A DNA stretch of 64,000 nucleotides from Bradysia coprophila (Eukaryota > Arthropoda > Insecta > Diptera > Sciaridae), in assembly GCF_014529535.1 (NCBI RefSeq), contig NW_023503307.1, forward strand, positions 923,739 to 987,738. Reading direction: 5' to 3'. The number at the start of each line of letters is the position of its first letter. Position 1 is the stretch's first letter. Shown piece after piece: positions 1 to 17,700 of the stretch. The position numbers and the translations under genes are program-made. The notes beneath the pieces were generated by a model. The model made no database searches, was not told where the DNA came from, and was given only the letters and a program-made list of their open reading frames with translations.

Positions 1-3000
1 AAAGAAGAGAGATGTTAACGGACTAAACGAAATTAACATTTTGAACTATGAATACAGTATTGTTTCCGTGACAAAATATAGATCCTGGATTTTACTCGTC
101 TTTGACAGAATATCTCAATCGAAATTCCGCTATAAAGGTAGTCAAATGTTAATCAGATCAATTGCTTTTCCCGTAAGCTATTCAGTAAATAACTTGAAAA
201 ATTAAATTTAGTTTTGAAGGTCCCTTGGGCAGACACCTTATGTATTTAGCAATTAGGATGTGTCTATATTATGCTAGTTATACGCACAAACGGTAACATC
301 GTGGCCAGATTCCATAAATCTATACATCTTTTAAAGTTGATATATAACCTGTCGTGTACATCAATTCATACTTTCAAAACACCCAAATCAATGTCGTAGC
401 ATCTTGCTCCGCTAATGTATAGAACATTTGGCCAATTTCAACTTGAGACTATTCAGGTGACTAGGGCGGATTTTCTGTATACACGATAAGCATATTTCGG
501 TGAATTTGTTTCAAAAACATTACGTCGCTTATTCGCGTCATAACGACTTACGGGTGCAAAAACAATTCGAAATCGATCAGTCAACTTTTTACCAACTTGT
601 AATTTAGCGTTTTTAGCTTATGTCGCGACGAAGCACTGTCCTTAGTAGAAATTCTCACTGCGAAAAATTTGTACATTCATGCAAAAGCTCCGTTCAATAA
701 CGAATATAAAAATTAATCAGAAAGCAGAAGAGTTGAATTACGGAGTGAATGCGTCGTCGTAACTAATAGGAAATATTCCGAGAATTTTTAGTTTGTTCGT
801 GTCACTGACACTCCATCCAATACTCATTAAATTTAACAGCCAACGCTACGGAACGGAATGCTTTGAACCAAAAGATAACGCTAAACGTTCAAGGAACTGA
901 ACAGGAACACTACGTTGAAGTTTTACAGCCTGTACACCATATATCTTCACAAGAAAGATCACATGCATTTTTTGACGTGAATTTTTAATGTCCATCATAT
1001 TTTTGCGAGTTGTTCGTTGCTATCACCGTTGGACGTAACTGTAAGCTAATTGGTAAATTCAAATTTACATAAATTTGAACTATAATTAATGTCATTACGA
1101 ATTAAAAATAGCCGGAAACTATGCAAACACCTTTTTTGGGATGAAGAAGTCGCAGTTTCTTAAATCTAAAATTGTTTCGTTTTCATCCAGTTCAAAAAAA
1201 AACAAATTAAAAAACCTTTGTCGAATATGAACCAACGCTTTCACATATACACTTCAACATCAATATGCAAGCCTTTTTCGTGATTTTATAAATCGAAAAA
1301 CTCTAATGCATTTTCTCATTTCTTAAATAACAAAAACTTTTTTTTTTTCTTTCTCCTCTGTAATATACAAAACTCTTTTTAACCAAAATTTTCTATATCA
1401 TAATAAACGTAGCATATCAATCTCTATCCACATACCTCATTCAGACTTATCCAAACACACGACTTGCATAATGTTCTTCCGGTCGCTATTAACACAGATA
1501 TTACATATGTATAAATAGAACACACCCCTTGTTGACGTTAGGCCGTCGGCCCGCGCCACTCTAAAACACATGAGAGATCCATTTTGATTATTGCGATTGA
1601 AAGTGTAATCGGAAAAAAAATTTTTTTTTGTTCGGAGCGGCGGGCAAAATTTGTTTTTTTCATGCTCATCCAAATGCATAACCATTTTTTTGTGTGTTTT
1701 CTTATTTTGAAAATTATGGTTTAGAATGCATACATACGTACAGCTGATTAGGAGTCTTCCGATTAAAATTTTTTCTTTCTTATTTTGTCAAATATTCTTT
1801 TTCTTTTTGGTCAATGGTGATGAATTGTGTCTCGTTTACGGTCAATGTACTCTGAACTCATCAAGGGTAACCAACACTCAGTTTTGTACTAAACGAAGAA
1901 AACACTTTTGTGCGGAAAACTCCTTTAACAACATTTTTATATATAAAATTTGTAAATATGAATAATAATAATAAAAGATTTCTTGTATTATAATAATAAA
2001 AAAGATTATTCAGGTTTTGTGTAATAGGTACAGCGAGCTGATTGTAAGTCTAAACACTTTTGCGCATTTCGATAACACTTTTCGCAGAGAATGTCCGAAC
2101 CTTTTCGAATGGAACCTGATCTATATTTTTCAGTGTCCTGCATTCCATTGAGAAAATTATAGTATCACCACTCTATCATGTTAAGTTAGTAACAAAATGC
2201 CAGAACATAAAATAATAGATCGGTCCAATTGACATAATCCAACGAAACGAAAAAGTTAGGCGATTAGAATCTAGATCGAACTGTGTTTATGAAAAAACAG
2301 AACAAAAACAAAAACAAAATAAGGATTTAAAGTCGTAAGTTGTTTCGTTCCACTTTTTTGGGTTAATCACTGAGAAGGAGTAGTTACGTTTTGACAAGCA
2401 AATAAAGATTGTAAGGATAATATGGAGAAATGCGATTTTCACTTATAGTTATAAGTTTGACGTAACATACGTGGTCGCGACGTAATATTATCCGCTTACA
2501 ATTTAATACGCTGTAGATGTAATCCTATTTTTCTCAAGTGATATACAACAATAAATTGCAAATTCAAACAGTTTGTAAATGGGGTATATAGACATTGAAT
2601 TTGAGTTAAACATTTTCGTCGCATAGTATTTCCAAAGGGTCCTTCGAATTTGTTTCGTTTATTATATATAGAGATGTACAGGAAGCTTCCACCAAGCTTT
2701 TTTTATGTTTTTAGCCGACATCTCTAACCCTCAACATGTATGACAACTTATCACGGACTGTAATTTACTGCACGTGAAGGAAGAGAAGAAATTCCGACTG
2801 GGCTGCAGTTACATCTTAACTTGGATTTTTGTGACTTTGATTACGATCAAATAATGTGGTGAAGTTTAAGACCAGGAAAAGATGACTTAATGTTTTGGCT
2901 TATTTCAGTAAGAGTTTGAAGGGGGGCAACTATTAATCCCGTTTTTTCAGCTTTTCGGAAAAGGTTCTTGGATTCATATGGGTGGCAAAAGTGAAGTTTT

Positions 3001-4200
3001 TTCTATTATTTTTACGGAGAGAGCAAGTCTGTAAAATAAACAAGAAAAAGGATCTATCTGACCAGGATTTATAGAAGTTTTCAATTAGATTCAAAGAACA
3101 AATCCATTGGGAAACGGCTTTGATCGAACCAGAAACATTTCAAAAACCCATATCGAGATGATTTGATCCAAATTTTCAATAACACTTAATTTAGCAATAG
3201 CTACTTTTCAAACGAACAACAAATTCGAGAGTCCCTGGTACAGAAAACAAGTATGGACTGTTGGCTTACAGGGTTGACAGCACGGAGTTTTATATTCGCT
3301 TCTTTCGTTTTGTTAATTTTTAATGCAAATGTACTCGAATAAGCAAGACAGTGGAGGTAAAATATGATAGAATCAGTTTAGTGGATATATAGTTGCCGTT
3401 GCTTCGAGTTGTCGAATTAAAATAAAAAATGCACAGAAAAGTATAATATCGTCCAATCAAATTTGTGAACAAAAAATTTACATTAAGTAATTCTTCGCTA
3501 AAAAACTTTAAGATTACAGTTACAAGTAAAACCAATTGATGACTAAAGTTTTGCTGCAGCACTCACTAATCGAATTGCTTTATAAGCTCACACGCGATTC
3601 ATGGACTAAAATCTTTTTGAAACGTATAAGCCTGGTGTAGTGACCCAGTTGGGAAATTTATTTGAAGCAAGTTAGACACAAATTTGGTGCCTTTAACTGT
3701 ACTTTTGATTTTCAAAAAAAAAACGCGCAATCTTGTAGACAAAAGTATAATATTTTTTTCCCTTTTCATTTTGTAAGCGATGTTTCAGGAAAATATAACG
3801 TGTGAGACACAGAGAATCCTCACGAAACAAAACACCTTGTTTCAGGATATAAAATACGAAAATCGTTGTAATCCGTGGCTATAACCAAAAATAATTTCAG
3901 ACCAACCATAATCGGTGGAAGCTTAAATTACAATTTTCTATTTATGTTACCATCATTTTTCAATATTGTTCGTCAACAAATGTCTCACTTGTTTGAATTT
4001 TTATCTCTTTTCAAGTATACGGTTCATGAAAAGGAAAGTGTTTTTGTTGAATATTTACAAAAATTATTTACTCGACATTCATAAATTATTTTAATGTAAA
4101 AAGTGATTTCGATCGAAAATAAAATTAAATATAATAAAACCAACGATTCAATTAAAGACAAACAAGAGAAAAATATCAATAGAATCTTACCCGTATCCAC
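1..4200. other. gene-poor flank, no supportable gene
   Basis: AT-rich sequence with only short open frames and no recognisable protein family on either strand. A 79-codon plus-strand frame at 1726-1965 has a hydrophobic N-terminus and several cysteines; it is listed as a weak finding, not as a gene. The stretch may be downstream or intronic sequence of the minus-strand gene whose exons lie at 4.2-7.5 kb, but nothing seen here proves it. Confidence 0.5.
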
Positions 4201-4204
4201 CACT

Positions 4205-4451
4205 TCAATTGCCACGAACGGTCATTAAAATCATTTCCACGCCACACTCACCTACAATAGCAATTGTAAAAGAATGTGTTACAAATGGATCTCATTTCAT
4301 CAACATACCGGTTATTTCCGTAAGCACCGGCCGTCGTTAGTTACCCTCGCTGATAGCCTCCTCCATCTCGTTTTTGTGTTTGATAAACACCAGATTGATT
4401 AAGCTATCACCGCCGTCCACCAAACCTCCACCTCCGCCACTTCCATAAGGC
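4205..4451 (-). CDS. probable terminal coding exons of an unrecognised minus-strand gene
   Basis: Two exon-like segments read on the minus strand. 4451-4345 follows a TTAATTCAG acceptor and encodes PYGSGGGGG, then an acidic/basic tail containing FIKHKNEMEEAISEG. A GTAACT donor follows. 4251-4205 follows a TTGTAG acceptor, continues in frame and ends in TGA. If the GTAACT donor is not used, the first segment reads through to TAA at 4339-4337, so two alternative C-termini are possible. The phase at the 4451 acceptor (one nucleotide completes a codon) does not match the donor at 7150 of the upstream exon, so at least one internal exon is missing or these are different genes. The family was not recognised. 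Confidence 0.45.
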
Positions 4452-4777
4452 CTGAATTAATAAAAGTTTTTTGTTTCAATTCAAAATTGTTTGGTGTAAC
4501 AGTGGTACGATCGTTCTCGCTTAATTTGGACATAGCTGACTAGGGGCGAGTAATATGATAAAAATATCAGGACTATCGGGATATGCCAAATAGATTTGAA
4601 ATAATGGTGTTTGAAACGGAGACTAACAGTAGAAATTTGTCAACTTCTACTCGTAGGCTCCACTTCCGATGACATTTAAACTGACTAAAGTCTGGTTCAC
4701 ACCTAAAAATGTTGACGCTAAAGAAAAACGCCGTGAAACGGATTTCTATTTTGGTTCGCCTCTCTCGTTATATTAAT

Positions 4778-6766
4778 TAGGGTCGGCTGTGCGAGGTTCG
4801 GGGATCAGGATGGAGGGGTCCAAAAAAAACTCTTACCATCCCTAGATGTCAAAAAGGAAAGGAAAAGTGTGCGGTGAAAATGGACGTCGTGTTTTCTTTT
4901 TCGCTCCGCAATTTTTGTGAATTTGCTCGGTTTATTTGTGCGGTGAAAATTGTTTCCGAGGATGTGAGATACGATTTAAAGTTAGCTGGACTGTCCGCCG
5001 TGTTGAATAATGTGAAGTGAGCGTGAATGCTGCGTATAGCCGGTGAGTCGGTCTTTGGGCCTACGTCGCCCGTGACAATGCGGATTGCAAAATGGAGACT
5101 TTCAACATGTATATGTTATGAAAAACTGCGCCTCGACCCTACGCTTAAGAATCATCTCGAGCCAAGGCTCGCGGCGAGCGGTTCATCTCCCTGCTGCCAA
5201 TCTTCGGGTCTACGAACGTTGTTATTACCGTACCCGTAGGCCCGTCGTTGGCTAGAACAGTCGGCTTTATAAACGGACTCAGGTAACTGGACGAATACAG
5301 GTAATTTAATTAATGCAGTGGGATGACAAAAGCAGGTAACAGGTAAATTTTCGTTGCGGCATTATATTGTGTCGGACTGTATTGCAAGCCTATGATTGAT
5401 ATATGTAAAAGTAGCTAGTCCAGTCACTTAGTCCGACGACGGTGATTGTTGTTAGTCTTAAGTTTAAACACATTTCGGATGGCGGTCCGGCGCTGTTCAA
5501 TACATCGATACGATGTACACACAGAGTAACAAAGTATTGAACAAGGAGGGCAAAAAGGGGGATCCAAGTGGGTCATTCCACTGTGAGTGATTCAACGTTC
5601 AAAGCTCTTCCGGAAAGACCACAGGGTCATATTCGAAATGTGCAAGGTCAAGGTCAAGGTCAAGGCCATCCCTAGATGTCAAAAAGTGATTTTAAAATTT
5701 TTTAAAAATTCATTAACAACTTGCGCAAATTCACTGAAGCTGAATTTGCGACTACTGGTAAAATCTCATATTCGACCTCTACCAACAATATGCTGCGAGA
5801 TATTTTTTGCCCTAATTAGTGTTTTCTACTAATTAGAGTCCAATAAAACAGAAAATGTTTAAATTGGAAACATTTGGCCGAAGCATTATGTTTGGTGTGT
5901 CGTCAAAGTTCGCCAACTATGAAAATTGAGTAAATTTTAAATTTGAAAATTCTATAATCGACATAGAAAATTATTGGATTATTGCTCAAATGGGCTTAAG
6001 TTGTTGGGAATGTTGCCGGCTATCCAAAAAAAAAGAGTTTTTGAAAATCGTCTGTGAAATGCGTGTGTTTGACTGGTTGTTTTGCCCAAAATTGAGGAAA
6101 AAATCCTCAACGGAGAAAATCGATTTTTTTGAAAACGTGTGAAAAGCATTGTTTTTGCCTCAAATAATTTAATTTAAAGTTTGTGGGAGTTTTTAGAGTC
6201 GAAAAAATTAAAATCCGTGATTTTTTAAACGTTTTCAAAAAATCGATTTTTTCCGTTGAGGAATTTTGCCTCAATTTTGGTCCAAACAAACAGTCACACC
6301 ACACACACATTCACAGACGATTTTCAAAAACTCTTCTTTAATTGGATAGCCGGCAACATTTCCCAACCATTTAAGCCCATTTGAGCAATAATCGAATAAT
6401 TTTCTATGTCGATCATAGAATTTTCAAGTTTAAAAATTTACTCAATTTTTCATAGTTGGCGAACTTTGACGACACACCAAACATAATGCTTCTTCCAAAT
6501 TTTTCCAATTTAAAAATTTTCTGTTTTATTGGACTCTAATTAGTAGAAAAACACTAATTAGGGCAAAAAAATATCTCGCAGCATATTGTTGGTAGAGGTC
6601 GAAATATGAGATTTTACCAGTAGTCGCAAATTCAGCTTCCAGTGAATTTGCGCAAGTTGTTAATGAATTTTTAAAAAATTTAAAATCACTTTTTGACATC
6701 TAGGGATGGTAAGAATTTTTTGTGGACCCTTCCATCCTGATCCCCGAACCATCGCACACCCCTATT
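4778..6766. mobile_element. large foldback (palindromic) DNA element, interrupted by a retroposon
   Basis: Two arms of about 550 bp each are near-perfect inverted copies meeting around 6165-6190. The left arm is 4778-4856 plus 5687-about 6165; the right arm is about 6190-6766. Examples: CTAATTAGTGTTTTCTACTA at the left matches its reverse complement near 6540-6562, and TTCGGGGATCAGGATGG at 4798-4814 matches its reverse complement near 6736-6752. Outer ends read (TA)GGG..TGTGCGA, so a TA target site is possible. No transposase frame is visible, so this is a non-autonomous foldback/MITE-like element. It lies in the presumed intron of the minus-strand gene. Confidence 0.85.
4857..5665 (+). mobile_element. 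809-bp retroposon inserted in the left arm of the foldback element, 21-bp TSD
   Basis: The segment is flanked by identical 21-bp direct repeats (4836-4856 and 5666-5686, beginning CCATCCCTAGATGTC). The uninterrupted right arm at about 6690-6713 carries the site once, so the repeat is a target-site duplication. The 3' end is a short tandem run of AAGGTC units (about 5644-5665), the kind of tail left by target-primed reverse transcription in several non-LTR clades. The body is more GC-rich than its surroundings. It contains only short frames (for example 5027-5239) and no reverse transcriptase, so it is either a SINE-like element or a defective non-LTR copy. Confidence 0.8.
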
Positions 6767-7149
6767 ATATAATTAAAAACCGATAAAGGAGCTCTCTTAC
6801 GACGAACATTTTTAAGGGAACACTAGAGAAAATATTAACAGAGTGATTGCCACCGTGACTAAAATCAAACGGAAATATGCATGTACGACGTACGACGGAT
6901 GTACGTGTTACTCAAAAGTCAAAACTACGTTTGAACACGCTCTACGAATGGAAAGTGGAATAAAAATAACAACGAGCTACGTAAATAATTCCCAAACGTT
7001 ACAAAATATTCATTTTGTTTCCTATAAAGACCATATTTACGCGGATGCATGAACGCTCGGTGATACCAAATTCAACACCACCAAAATAATATTCCAATAT
7101 AGTGAGTGGTATCCGCACTTATCGGTAAATAAAGATGAAAGAAACTTAC

Positions 7150-7462
7150 CGCCGGCCGACGGAGGTTGCCAATTTCCTTGATTATCATTTTTGAACTGTT
7201 GATTACCTCCGAAACTTGGTGGTGGAACAGAGAAATTTTGTTGTCCCCCAAAATTGTTGGGCATCATACCGCCACCGCCACCGCCATAATTCGAATACTC
7301 TGCAATTATAAATTTATCATTTAGATTTTCGCGAAAAAAGGTGTCGTTCTTGTTGTATGAGTGTGTATATATGGTCGCAAAGTGAAAACGTGCGGTGATT
7401 AAAAAAACGCTTTTTTTTTGTTTTGTTTTGTATTTGCGGAAATTGTACTTACGATCGGCCAT
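7150..7462 (-). CDS. first two coding exons of a Gly-rich N-terminal protein (unrecognised)
   Basis: The first coding exon 7462-7453 is ten nucleotides (ATG GCC GAT C) followed by a perfect GTAAGT donor. The second, 7299-7150, follows a TTGCAG acceptor and ends at a GTAAGT donor. Spliced, the start is MADQYSNYGGGGGGMM, followed by Gln, Asn and Pro-rich sequence with NFSVPPPSFGG, a low-complexity style typical of RNA-binding proteins. The NFSVPPP stretch recalls the N-terminus of FUS/cabeza-type proteins, but no RRM or zinc finger is visible in the window, so that is only a hint. The unspliced open frame across 7037-7462 includes both introns and is not a protein. The start codon lies 455 bp from that of DDAH on the opposite strand. 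Confidence 0.6.
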
Positions 7463-7916
7463 TGATTACGTTCCACTTGTATTTATTGCAGACAAATGTG
7501 TTTGCACCTTCGTTGCAAATATTGGGTGGATGGTTTGTCCGTAGATGAAAATTTAACCAAACTATTTTTCCAAACCTGCAGCCAGATCGAAGCCTGTACA
7601 AATTTTTAGAAAATGTCTACTCAAGCGGTTGGAATAAAATCGAAACGGTTGGAATAAAAGACAGAACGGTTGGAATAAAGATAACAACAGGGCTATGACA
7701 CTTCACGCGCTACAGTCGGCTCAATGTAGACCGCAATCAATTGTCGATGCTGGGATTGCAAACAAATATTCAAAAAGAATACCGGAACAGTTGGAATTGG
7801 AATCTCTAATGTCAGAAGAGTGTTGTTTTTCAAAATAAATTTCCAGAGTTTGCGTTTTGCGTTACAAAATTGTTATTTTCGTATTTTGTGTCTAATGAAT
7901 TAAAGTTTAAAAAAAA
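7463..7916. promoter_or_regulatory. divergent intergenic region between the Gly-rich gene and DDAH
   Basis: These 454 bp separate two start codons on opposite strands and should hold both 5' UTRs and a shared or back-to-back promoter. Three copies of GGTTGGAATAAA occur close together at about 7626-7679. No TATA box could be placed with confidence. Confidence 0.5.
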
Positions 7917-14168
<6,252 letters not shown>

Positions 14169-14494
14169 AGCGTTTATGAAACGTTTGAATCGACCGAAGA
14201 ATGTCTTCGTAAAAGTGTACTCTAATCCTTTTTTCTGTTTTTATTTTTAATTTTTTTTACGTAAAATACTCATCATCATTATCATCATCAACCATTGATA
14301 AACATTCCTCTGTAAGCCAAATATATTATTGATATTTTAAATCATTCTCAATAATGAGTTCTGAGTGCTCAGACGTTCCATTTTTTTATTTGTTCCAAAT
14401 TGAAACAAAAAATAGTTTGTAGAAGAATGACAACAACTATTGGACATCAACACTGAAATTGATGTGTATTGGTAGCTGGAGTACAGTAAAATTA

Positions 14495-14710
14495 CAGTCG
14501 GCGACTTTGAAGTAAGTGACGCATTCCGTTTCAGCTATTTTTCATCTGACACAAACAAATGTGTTTTACGTCCTTAAATGGTTTTATCACTACCACGCAC
14601 GTGTGGGTAACTATTTCACCGGTATTACCAAGTATATCCATTTTTGCTTGTAAGAGTGGATCAACTGAATAACAGCTGGAATGCGTCACTTATTTCAAAG
14701 TCCCCGACTG
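14495..14710. mobile_element. 216-bp MITE with about 32-bp terminal inverted repeats (CAGTCGG family)
   Basis: Left end CAGTCGGCGACTTTGAAG and right end (reverse complement) CAGTCGGGGACTTTGAAA continue as matching inverted repeats through GTGACGCATTCC. Inside lies a TTTCAGCTATTTTTCATCTG motif shared with the elements near 33.5-34.2 kb and 41.4-41.9 kb. The flanks suggest a TTA target duplication, as in PIF/Harbinger-type MITEs. It sits about 330 bp after the DDAH stop codon. Confidence 0.75.
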
Positions 14711-17700
14711 TTAACTGAAAGCAGCAATAAACCAAATCGAAAATTTTCATCACAATTTACAGTCTATGAGTCTCGGTGAGAAATGCATTCAAATTAGATT
14801 TTTTTTTTAAAGAAAAATATATTTACTGTGAGCTATGCAACTTCCAGCCATATTATGTGTTTAGCATAATTTTGTTTGTGTAAGTAATTCTAAGTATTTA
14901 AGTGAAGGAAAATGGAAAATTTTCTTTGCGTATCACCGTAGGTGGAATGAGGTGGAAGAAGTTGAATGGAATGTTCATACACAAACAAATTCCTTGAAGA
15001 TTCATTTAAAGATTCTTTGTAAATTGGATGACGATCGCATTGTCATTCTATCAAGCACTGTGTGCAGACGTTGGTAAAATATCACGCAGAAATCTGGAAT
15101 ATAATTGACTAACATCAATGGTTATTTACATAACTAGGGCAGAACGTTTATAAGCCAAATTTTCGTACGAAGAAACATTTATCCGACGAAATTATTTTAT
15201 GTTCCTCTTGATTTGCACTCACTTACTAGTTGCAAGAAAAAATGTTTCGTAGTTTCGGATACGAAACCTTCGTTCTATTCAGACCCGACTTTGATTTCAG
15301 CATCCAAAATGGAATGAGCACCAAATATGATACTAAAAGCGAAATTTTTCCATTTTCCTATGTTTGTATTTTGTATGTTGTGTGTCTAGTTTAATTCGTC
15401 AGAATTGTGTCAACAGTTTTAAGTCTTCTAAATTAAAATGTATCCTTAATATATTATTGAATGTCTTATAGATATAGCATCCTGTATTTTGCAAAAAAAA
15501 GAGAAAGATCTTAAGCTTCTCCCATACTACTTAATCTCCTAGTATTTGTATAAATTTTATTTTAATTTCTTAAAAGTTTATTTTTCTACGCACAATTTTG
15601 AAGTACAAATTTCAAATATTTACATCTTCCCGCATCTTCCATTACTCATTCTTTAACATATTCCATTTCGTATTGAGTTCATAATTTGCTTTTCTACGGA
15701 ATCGAGTGTCTAAACTAAGTTTTTTAGTATGCGATAGAGAGGCGACACTTTTCATCGAAAATAAAAGAGATCCAGATGATGTATCGGGACATCAAACGAA
15801 GCAAAAAAATGCAGTTTTACATAAGCGCATTGAGATATCAACTAAATTCAAACGTATCAGGCATACAGGTTCTTGAAAAAAAAGTCTCATTTTGCAATTA
15901 AAATGTTTGCATTTCCACAGCCACTTTTACACACATCACATCAGGTACTTGGCATTTAAAACCGTTTTTCGCTTGCCAATATAAAACAGCTGGCATAAAC
16001 TTACACTCAATTTCGGTTGGCATTAACGTATTGTCGTTAATCTTAATTTTATGTCTCAGTAACAAACTTACTTCCGATAACACATTTTCGAGCATCTACC
16101 ATCAATCGAAAGTCTTAAAGGTTTCGATTTAGTTTCTATCAAGTTACGGTCCCTTGGTTACTACTTAATTTTACCGCTCCTAGAGAGTCATTAGACTAGG
16201 GGCTATAGTTACACCAATAATCTCACGATGACATGTTTCTGCTGCATTCGATACTGAAGAAGGTGTATAATGATGTCTGTTTATTTGGTAATGCATGCAG
16301 TAAAGACAACGATTTTTGTTTTAAATCGATGTGGAGTTATGAATGAGCCATAACAACGATTTCGTTAAAATTCTTAAATTATAACTTTTTCTGGAAACAA
16401 AAGTATATGCCGATGTGTCCGAATCGACTCTTACGGCTTAATTTCGAAAATTGTTTTGCTTTCTGAGAAATGTATTCAAATTAAGCAGTTTTTAGTAAAA
16501 ACAAAACATTTCTTAGCCTAGTTTTGTGAATCTTTTGGTTTAAATTTCTGTCTATATTTTATAGAAGGAAAATGAAGAGCAGTATTTATTTCAACATTCG
16601 TACTTTACAATATTCAAGTAACTGTTACAAATATTATGTATTTATACCTTATGTAATATCGATTCACAAGTTTATTTTTTAAATAAATTTTCAAGTCTGT
16701 GTTCAACAAATTAAAAAGCAATAAAAAAATAAAAATTCGAATCTTGCGGGAGGATTTTTTTTTCAACTCTACAAATTTATTCCCCTTGCAGCATGTGGAA
16801 CATATCAGTCTGGATCAGTCATATCAGTGTGGATCTCTAAAAAAAACGCGAAAAATTTGCAATATTTGAACGCATCGCAATTCATCGATAATAGACTGTC
16901 CAGCGCTAAATCGTACACCGATGTGAAGACAAGAGTGTCTGTTGTCGAACACCGTAAAAATTTTGAAAATATATTCGGGACCCACGAAATTAAATAAAAA
17001 AAATCTCTGCCTGGGACTTCAGTTTACATTTATATCGATCGTCAGTTCTACGAGGTCACTAGTAACGCATAAAAGTACATAAAAGTTCTCGTATTTTCTC
17101 AGAAGTGCCTGCGTTCCGTTGCCATTCAATATTTGAAAACTGTGAGTCGCAATAATACCGAAAAAACTACAGTTACAGACAGTGAAATTTCAACATGAAA
17201 GTGCTTCAGCGCTGTTTTTCAACTGATCCATTGCTCGCGTTTATGTACGAGATTACCCCACAGAGAGGGATTCTTGCACTGTGCGAGACTTATAGACTTA
17301 CCCTAACAGATGAATCTCGCACACCATCGACTTGTATGGTATGTGAAACTACCCATCCCCGAAGAAGTAGCAGACTCTGTTATTAAATAAATGCACATCT
17401 TGCCGCCTCTAAAAGTTTAAAATTCATAAAACATTTATTTGCATACATCGACTGAAAAAAATGTTCTCAGAATTTAAACGGGTCAAAATTATTCACTAAA
17501 CAGTCCGAAATTATCTAATATCGATCTACCGATCTCAAACCACCTCATATTGATCACAAAATACATTTAAAAACGCAAACGAAATGCCACAGATTCTTCA
17601 TAAAACTCAAACGTACTAGAATGATTACAAGATTTTGCAACATGTACTTGAACGGCAACGTCGCCATCATCAATGTAGCTAAAACAGCTAAAATGAGCAA

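Noticed and set aside
5587-6310. Open frames in the foldback element
   Set aside because: They are mirrored across the palindrome and contain only low-complexity sequence.
7037-7462. 141-codon minus-strand open frame taken as one protein
   Set aside because: It reads through two good donors and an acceptor (GTAAGT at 7452, TTGCAG before 7299, GTAAGT at 7149); only 7462-7453 and 7299-7150 look coding.
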